Part shown: positions 48,507-52,674 of the stretch, piece after piece
Position numbering within the stretch: the first letter of the stretch is position 1
How the letters are laid out: each line of letters begins with the position of its first letter
Source: Chloroflexota bacterium
GTDB lineage: Bacteria; Chloroflexota; Anaerolineae; Anaerolineales; Villigracilaceae
Length of the DNA: 52,674 nt
Direction of reading: 5' to 3'
Assembly: GCA_016234535.1 (NCBI GenBank)
Contig: JACRBH010000246.1
Coordinates: 91,088-143,761 of the forward strand
The notes under the pieces: generated by a model
The model's input: only the letters and a program-made list of their open reading frames with translations
Told to the model about the DNA's origin: nothing
The model's database searches: none
Translations under genes and position numbers: made by a program

Positions 48507-49412
48507 TTAACGAGCCAAAGCGAGGAAGACATCTTCCAGAGTTGGTTCGCCTCTTTCGATTTTTTCCACGCTCAAGCCTTCCCTACTTAATAAGCCTTTC
48601 ATCGCTGTCTTTCCGACCTTTGAACTGATCACACGTAAATGGTCACCCGCCAACCCGACGCGCTCCACACCCGGCATGGCGGAGAGAATCTCCAATCCCT
48701 GTTCAAGCGGATGCGCGTACACTTCCCAGACATCGCCTGTAATAATGGACTTCTTCAAATTTGTCGGCGTATCCATCGCCAGCAATTTGCCGTCGCGCAT
48801 TACACCGACTCGTTCGCAGTATTCGGCCTCATCCATGTAATGTGTCGTGACCAGAATCGTCACGCCGCCTTCCGCCAGTTCATAGATCAAATCCCAAAAT
48901 GCGCGGCGGGCGGTTGGGTCAACACCTGAGGTGGGTTCATCGAGAAATAATAATTTCGGTTCATGCACCAACGCAATCCCAAGTGACAGTCTCTGCCGCC
49001 AGCCGGTGGACATATCCCTCGTCAGCGTATTCTCATGCCCTTTAAGGCCGACCAGCTCAAGGGTATGTTGGATGCGGGCTTTGTCATTTACTCCATAGAC
49101 ACCGCCGTAGAATGTCAAATTTTCGAGAGTCGTCAAGTCATCATAGATGGCGAACTTTTGCGACATATATCCAACACGTTTGCGTACTTCTTCGCTTTGT
49201 CTGAAAGCGTCGAAGCCCAATACGGTTGCTTCTCCCTCACTTGGTTCGAGCAGCCCCAGCAACATGCGGATGGTGGTCGTTTTGCCGGAACCGTTCGGGC
49301 CGAGATAGCCAACCACCTCGCCTGCGTTCACTTCAAAGTTGATGTGATCAACAGCGACAAAATCGCCAAAGCGGCGCGTGAGATTTTCTACATAGATCAC
49401 AGGCAATGACAT
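48507..49412 (-). CDS. ABC transporter ATPase, YbhF C-terminal-half type
   Basis: Cytoplasmic ATPase (301 aa) of an export-type ABC system. Walker A is GPNGSGKTTT, Walker B LLFLDEPTSGVDP, and the signature is the unusual MSTGWRQRLSLG, in which GWRQ replaces the normal SGGQ. The GWRQ form is known to me from one half of the fused double ATPase YbhF, so the deviation is a family trait rather than a defect. The C-terminal 80 residues form an accessory domain found in drug-efflux ATPases (ERGEPTLEDVFLALAR). It follows the SRPBCC gene by 6 nt. With the ATPase at 49898-50875 it would reconstitute a split YbhF; the permeases are not in view on either side. Confidence 0.9.
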   Translation of the reverse strand: MSLPVIYVENLTRRFGDFVAVDHINFEVNAGEVVGYLGPNGSGKTTTIRMLLGLLEPSEGEATVLGFDAFRQSEEVRKRVGYMSQKFAIYDDLTTLENLTFYGGVYGVNDKARIQHTLELVGLKGHENTLTRDMSTGWRQRLSLGIALVHEPKLLFLDEPTSGVDPTARRAFWDLIYELAEGGVTILVTTHYMDEAEYCERVGVMRDGKLLAMDTPTNLKKSIITGDVWEVYAHPLEQGLEILSAMPGVERVGLAGDHLRVISSKVGKTAMKGLLSREGLSVEKIERGEPTLEDVFLALAR

Positions 49413-49418
49413 GGTTGA

Positions 49419-49856
49419 TTACGCTCCGCTTTCCAGCACAGATTTCAATCTGGCGAAATTTCCTTCCATCAATTTCTTGACCTGCCCTGTCATAACACCT
49501 TCGGCCAATTTGAAAACACCGGCGGGATTGCCCTGCACATTGAGACTGATCTTTGTGCCAGTGCCAACGGATTTGAGCGACAGGGTTAGATTCATTTGCA
49601 TCGGCCCGGCGTTCAATTGAAAACCGCATTTGGTTTCAGGCTCGTAAGTTTGTACCTGTAATTCGCCTTCGAGGCGGCGCCCCATTGCTTCGCCGACTGT
49701 TTTGAATTTTGTGCCGATGCCAACAGCGCCCGGTGTGATCTGTTGAATGCTGACAACAGCAGAATTCCACTTGGACATGTTATTCGGATCGGAGACAAAC
49801 ATAAAAACATCCTTCACGGGGCGGTCAATCAATGTGCTGAAATCGAGATTAATCAT
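49419..49856 (-). CDS. SRPBCC-superfamily protein (polyketide cyclase/CoxG-like)
   Basis: A 145-aa helix-grip fold protein with a hydrophobic cavity, probably binding a lipid-like or aromatic ligand. The start MINLDFSTLIDRPVKDVFMFVSDPNNMSKWNSAV is typical, followed by GTKFKTVGEAMGRRLEGELQVQTYEPETKCGF and a C-terminal amphipathic helix (VMTGQVKKLMEGNFARLKSVLE). A strong Shine-Dalgarno (AAGGAG) precedes the ATG. Its place between two ABC ATPases suggests that it may carry or sequester the exported molecule, but no such role is established. Confidence 0.9.
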   Translation of the reverse strand: MINLDFSTLIDRPVKDVFMFVSDPNNMSKWNSAVVSIQQITPGAVGIGTKFKTVGEAMGRRLEGELQVQTYEPETKCGFQLNAGPMQMNLTLSLKSVGTGTKISLNVQGNPAGVFKLAEGVMTGQVKKLMEGNFARLKSVLESGA

Positions 49857-49897
49857 GAGGAGACTCCTTTCAAGTTATAAAGTCGGGTTGGGCAAAA

Positions 49898-50875
49898 TTA
49901 CTGGTCTTCAGATAAAGCGATAAAGACATCTTCCAGCGTGGTCGGAATGGCGCGCAGTTCCGTCAACTCGCCACCAGCAGACTCGATCTCCTTGGGCAAA
50001 CGTTTCATGATAAGAGATGACTTGCCCGCGCGCACGCGAACATGCAACTTATCGCCAAACGCGGCGACATCTTCCACATCTTCATCCTGATGCGCGACAT
50101 GACGAAGTATATTGATGGGATTTCCACGCAACTCTAAGACGCGCCCATTAAGATGCGCGCGCAGGTTGGATGGAGTATCTTCGGCAATAATTTTGCCTTT
50201 CTTCATAAACCCCACGCGGTGACAGCGTGAAGCTTCATCCATGTAGGGAGTGGAGATAATCACGCTGACACCATTGGATTCATGATTTTGGATTTGCGAT
50301 TTTGGATTTGCGATTGCGGGTTGCGAAACGAGTTTAATCACCAACTGCCAAAAATCCTGACGGGTCACAGGGTCTACACCTGTAGTCGGTTCATCCAACA
50401 ATAATAAACGCGGACGTGTGACCAACGCGGAAGCCAGGCCAAGTTTCTGTTTCATACCACCTGAGAGTTGTCCCGCGCGGCGATCCTTGAACTTATCGAG
50501 GCCGACGAATTCGAGAATCTCCATCGAACGCGGCAGCCATTCAGTGGAGGAGAGTCCGCGGATCTCTGCGAAGAAACGGATGTTTTCCAAAACGGTCAAG
50601 TCTTCGTACATGGAAAATCTTTGCGAGAGATAGCCTATTGTTGAGCGCGCCAGCTCTGTCTGCTTTCGCAGGTCGTACCCGCAGATGGTGACATCACCTT
50701 TATCCGGCAATAAAGCGCCAACCAGCAGCCTTATCGTTGTGGTTTTACCAGCGCCATCAGAGCCGACGAGGCCGTATATCTCGCCAGAGCCAATGTTTAA
50801 GTCAACACCATTCACGGCATGGGTATCGCCGAAATGTTTCTGTAAATTGGAAGCTTGGACCAGATAATTTGTCAC
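49898..50875 (-). CDS. ABC transporter ATPase, YbhF N-terminal-half type
   Basis: Cytoplasmic ATPase (325 aa) of the same efflux system. Walker A is GSDGAGKTTT, signature LSGGMKQKLGLA, Walker B LLLLDEPTTGVDP, switch STPYMDEA. The GMKQ signature belongs to the other half of YbhF, so this gene and 48507-49412 together make the pair. Between Walker B and the switch, residues about 186-199 hold AIANPKSQIQNHESNG, absent from relatives I remember and encoded by repeat-like DNA. The C-terminal accessory domain ends TTLEDVFIALSEDQ. The start is 2 nt downstream of the deazaflavin-type gene's stop, implying operon transcription from the HlyD gene. Confidence 0.9.
   Translation of the reverse strand: MTNYLVQASNLQKHFGDTHAVNGVDLNIGSGEIYGLVGSDGAGKTTTIRLLVGALLPDKGDVTICGYDLRKQTELARSTIGYLSQRFSMYEDLTVLENIRFFAEIRGLSSTEWLPRSMEILEFVGLDKFKDRRAGQLSGGMKQKLGLASALVTRPRLLLLDEPTTGVDPVTRQDFWQLVIKLVSQPAIANPKSQIQNHESNGVSVIISTPYMDEASRCHRVGFMKKGKIIAEDTPSNLRAHLNGRVLELRGNPINILRHVAHQDEDVEDVAAFGDKLHVRVRAGKSSLIMKRLPKEIESAGGELTELRAIPTTLEDVFIALSEDQ
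50282..50319 (-). repeat. In-frame repeat insertion in the ABC ATPase gene
   Basis: A near-duplicate pair, ATTTTGGATTTGCG at 50285-50298 and 50300-50313 (forward strand), gives the peptide NPKSQIQN. Such sequences (reading NPKSQISN or NRKSKIQN) are typical of dispersed repeats in Chloroflexi and cyanobacteria, not of ABC ATPases. Confidence 0.7.
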
Positions 50876-50877
50876 GG

Positions 50878-51357
50878 TTAATTCTCACTAAATTTTGTCG
50901 GGTGAACGATCACGAAAGCCTCGCCTTTTGCCAAATCTTCCAACTGCTCACGGCTGGGGCGTCTGGGCAATCCGTGCGCTTTCTGCATAATGAAACCGAT
51001 CATGCGTGGATGCCTTTCAAGGCGCACTTCCATAAAATCCGCGAACTTTGAAGGGTCGCAGATAACTTCGGCTGTGCCATGAAAATTTTTCGCGCCGACT
51101 CTTACTTCCACTTGCGGATTGGTTTGGATGTTCCGCACCCAATCTGCTTTGACTCCGCGCGCTGAACCCAGATAATAATCAGTACCGATCATTTCATATT
51201 GAAGAGGAGTAACCCGCTTCATTCCTGACCTTCGGCCTGTTGTGGTCAAAAGGAGAATGATCCTGCCGATGAGTGGGCCAAGCCCCATCGCGTATAGTAC
51301 ACGATGGATCTTCTGAATATTTTTCATCTTTTTCCAATCGAATGCAGCAGGATTCAT
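50878..51357 (-). CDS. Deazaflavin-dependent nitroreductase-family protein (DUF385)
   Basis: About 159 aa, a split-barrel fold of the Ddn/F420-binding type. Signature segments are LLLLTTTGRRSGMKRVTPLQY (residues 36-56 approximately), YYLGSARGVKADWVRNIQTNPQVEV, and RHPRMIGFIMQKAHGLPRRPS. Such proteins use F420 or sometimes FMN; which one here is not visible. ATG 51357 has GAAGGG 8 nt upstream and the family start. A longer frame from ATG 51393 overlaps the HlyD gene stop as TAATG and would add SKVEGQRRDNV, which looks repeat-derived; coupling could still use it. It sits between the HlyD adaptor and the first ATPase, so oxidation or reduction of the exported compound is conceivable. Confidence 0.82.
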   Translation of the reverse strand: MNPAAFDWKKMKNIQKIHRVLYAMGLGPLIGRIILLLTTTGRRSGMKRVTPLQYEMIGTDYYLGSARGVKADWVRNIQTNPQVEVRVGAKNFHGTAEVICDPSKFADFMEVRLERHPRMIGFIMQKAHGLPRRPSREQLEDLAKGEAFVIVHPTKFSEN

Positions 51358-51392
51358 AACGTTATCCCTTCTCTGACCTTCGACTTTTGACA

Positions 51393-52674
51393 TTACTTAA
51401 ACACCACATCCGCCGGCATTCCGATCTTCAACTTGCCTTCGGGGTCTGCCACCTTTAATTTGATGGCATAGAAAGTGGAACTGCGGCCTTCAACGGTTTG
51501 GACATTACGCGGGGTGAATTCAGCTTGATCTGCAATGTGAACAACTGTGGCGGTAAAGACCAGATCGGGGAAGGAATCCACACGGACTTCCGCCGTTTGG
51601 CCGAGGGCAATTTGTCCGTAAAGATTTTCTGGAACATAAACGGTGATGGTTAAGTTGGTGAGGTCGGCCATTGTTAGCGCAACAGCGCCAGGTTGGACAA
51701 ATTCACCGGGTTCCACATTGCGTGTGAGAATAACGCCGTCCATCGGCGCGACAATAGTCAGTTTGGCAACCTGTGTATCGAGCAGAGCAAGATTTGCATC
51801 CGCCTGCGTCACTGCGGATTTGGCCTGTTCCAAAGATTTGAGAGCAGCAACCACAGCCGGAGATTCTTCGCCAGTCTGGAAGGAAAGCCAGCGCGCATAC
51901 GCGGCGTAATATCTTTGCTGCGCGGCGATGACTTTTCCGCGGGCGTATTCGACATCATCCGCTTCGTCAGTTGTAAGTTCATCGTTATATTCGGTTTGAG
52001 CGTCATCGAGTTCGGTCTGGGCGATTTCGAGATAATCGTTTGCGGCATCCAGCAGTCCCCCGCTGTTTGAGGCACTTGATGCTTCATCCTTCACTACATC
52101 GGCAATCACAAACGCGGCGCGGGCATCTGCAAGACGTTTTTCAGCTTTGAGATATTTGGAGTTCTGCAAGTCACTGATGACGGTTTGCAGATTTGCATTT
52201 GCATCATCAAGTTCGGTCTGTGCGTTATCCAATTCAACTTTTGCGGATTCGGCTTGTTCGGCCTGGTCAAAATACCAGCCGGGTTGATCGAAGTCGCTTG
52301 GGGCGCTGGTCTTCAGGTCTTTCGCGCGCTGGGCGTCCTGTGCGGCAATGGCGGCTTGCAAGGTTTGATCATATTTGACCTGAGCGGATGCGAGGGCGGC
52401 GTTGGCAGAATCCACTGAAGCGGCGGCAACTGCCCATTGGGCAGTCAGCAGGTTCGGGTCCAGATGAAGAAGCGGGTCATTCATCCTAACTGGCTGGGAT
52501 TCATCGGCGAGGACACCCGTCACTTTACCGGCGATCTCAGGCGCAACGTTCACGATGGTGGCTTCGATGGTGCCCGAGGCGGTTAACTCACTTGCGTTCG
52601 CAGTGTTGAGGGAACGAAATCCATAATAAGCGAGCGTGCTGATGACGATAACGGCCACTGCGATCCGTACAGGA
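51393..52674 (-). CDS. HlyD-family membrane-fusion adaptor (YbhG-like), 5' end beyond the window
   Basis: Periplasm-side or cell-surface adaptor of an ABC efflux system. The frame is open at the right edge; the visible part starts with a membrane helix (VAVIVISTLAYYGF) followed by the lipoyl half-motif SGTIEATIVNVAPEIAGKVTGVL. A long alpha-helical hairpin (visible residues about 75-255) rich in Ala, Asp, Glu and Gln follows, then the second lipoyl half (LTIVAPMDGVILTRNVEPGEFVQPG) and the beta-barrel (TVYVPENLYGQIALGQTAEV, ending KLKIGMPADVVFK). A GTG at 52658 could serve as start but leaves out the charged residues that normally precede the helix, so the true start is probably outside. The order HlyD then ATPases matches ybhG-ybhF, with permeases expected next but not found here. 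Confidence 0.93.
   Translation of the reverse strand, partial: PVRIAVAVIVISTLAYYGFRSLNTANASELTASGTIEATIVNVAPEIAGKVTGVLADESQPVRMNDPLLHLDPNLLTAQWAVAAASVDSANAALASAQVKYDQTLQAAIAAQDAQRAKDLKTSAPSDFDQPGWYFDQAEQAESAKVELDNAQTELDDANANLQTVISDLQNSKYLKAEKRLADARAAFVIADVVKDEASSASNSGGLLDAANDYLEIAQTELDDAQTEYNDELTTDEADDVEYARGKVIAAQQRYYAAYARWLSFQTGEESPAVVAALKSLEQAKSAVTQADANLALLDTQVAKLTIVAPMDGVILTRNVEPGEFVQPGAVALTMADLTNLTITVYVPENLYGQIALGQTAEVRVDSFPDLVFTATVVHIADQAEFTPRNVQTVEGRSSTFYAIKLKVADPEGKLKIGMPADVVFK

Noticed and set aside
48962..49030. Defective ABC signature motif in the left ATPase
   Set aside because: GWRQ in place of SGGQ is shared with one half of YbhF-type double ATPases, so it is a family trait.

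Overview
The window reads like a chromosome segment from a free-living Chloroflexota bacterium, most likely class Anaerolineae. The pointers are: lipoproteins with TDAPAA or TPT low-complexity linkers, a secreted NBR1-type (FW) Ig-domain protein, many ABC oligosaccharide importers and glycoside hydrolases, and dense hairpin repeats whose arms read GTCATTGCGAGG and GAAGCAATCTC. This placement comes from recalled genome character, not from a marker gene; no rRNA, tRNA, CRISPR array, transposase or phage gene was seen.

Layout. (1) 1-221: tail of an ABC-2 type permease. (2) 523-15858, plus strand: beta-glycan oligosaccharide locus with a LacI regulator, a lipoprotein-dependent ABC importer, xylose isomerase, a GH3 beta-xylosidase or glucosidase, a mutarotase-like protein, xylulokinase, a GH94 cellobiose phosphorylase and a GH1 beta-glucosidase. 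(3) 16111-27254, plus strand: alpha-galactoside/sucrose locus with a second LacI regulator, a GH36 alpha-galactosidase, an AglEFG-like importer, trehalose synthase, a ROK fructokinase and amylosucrase. (4) 27529-28167: a family-4-like uracil-DNA glycosylase without iron-sulfur cysteines. (5) 28456-38809, minus strand: cation-homeostasis island with two TrkA/RCK proteins, a P-type ATPase carrying Na+/K+-ATPase cation-site residues, a KimA-like APC permease, two uncharacterised proteins and a KdpDE-like two-component system. (6) 39136-43107, minus: two exported proteins (beta-propeller lipoprotein; modular FW-Ig protein). (7) 43279-44442: dinB. (8) 44582-48410, plus: WYL regulator and a set of small ligand-binding or membrane proteins. 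(9) 48507-52674, minus: HlyD adaptor and two ATPases resembling the split halves of YbhF, with an SRPBCC protein and a deazaflavin-type oxidoreductase between them.

How it works together. In region 2, imported xylo- and cello-oligosaccharides would be cut by GH3 and GH1 or phosphorolysed by GH94, and xylose would enter the pentose phosphate pathway through XylA and XylB. In region 3, raffinose-type sugars would lose galactose by GH36, leaving sucrose for amylosucrase (alpha-glucan plus fructose), with fructose trapped by the kinase. Palindromic LacI-type operators are visible at both loci: CGGTAACGTTACCG-like sites around the first regulator and its importer, and identical TGAAAGTGCTTTCA sites at the second regulator and its importer.

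The most interesting item is region 5, where a bacterial Na+/K+-ATPase-like pump is translationally coupled to two RCK proteins, with no TrkH or KtrB pore and no KdpFABC pump in view. Also notable are repeat-derived peptides inserted in frame in two enzymes, and hairpins that appear to control translation of pspC and treS.
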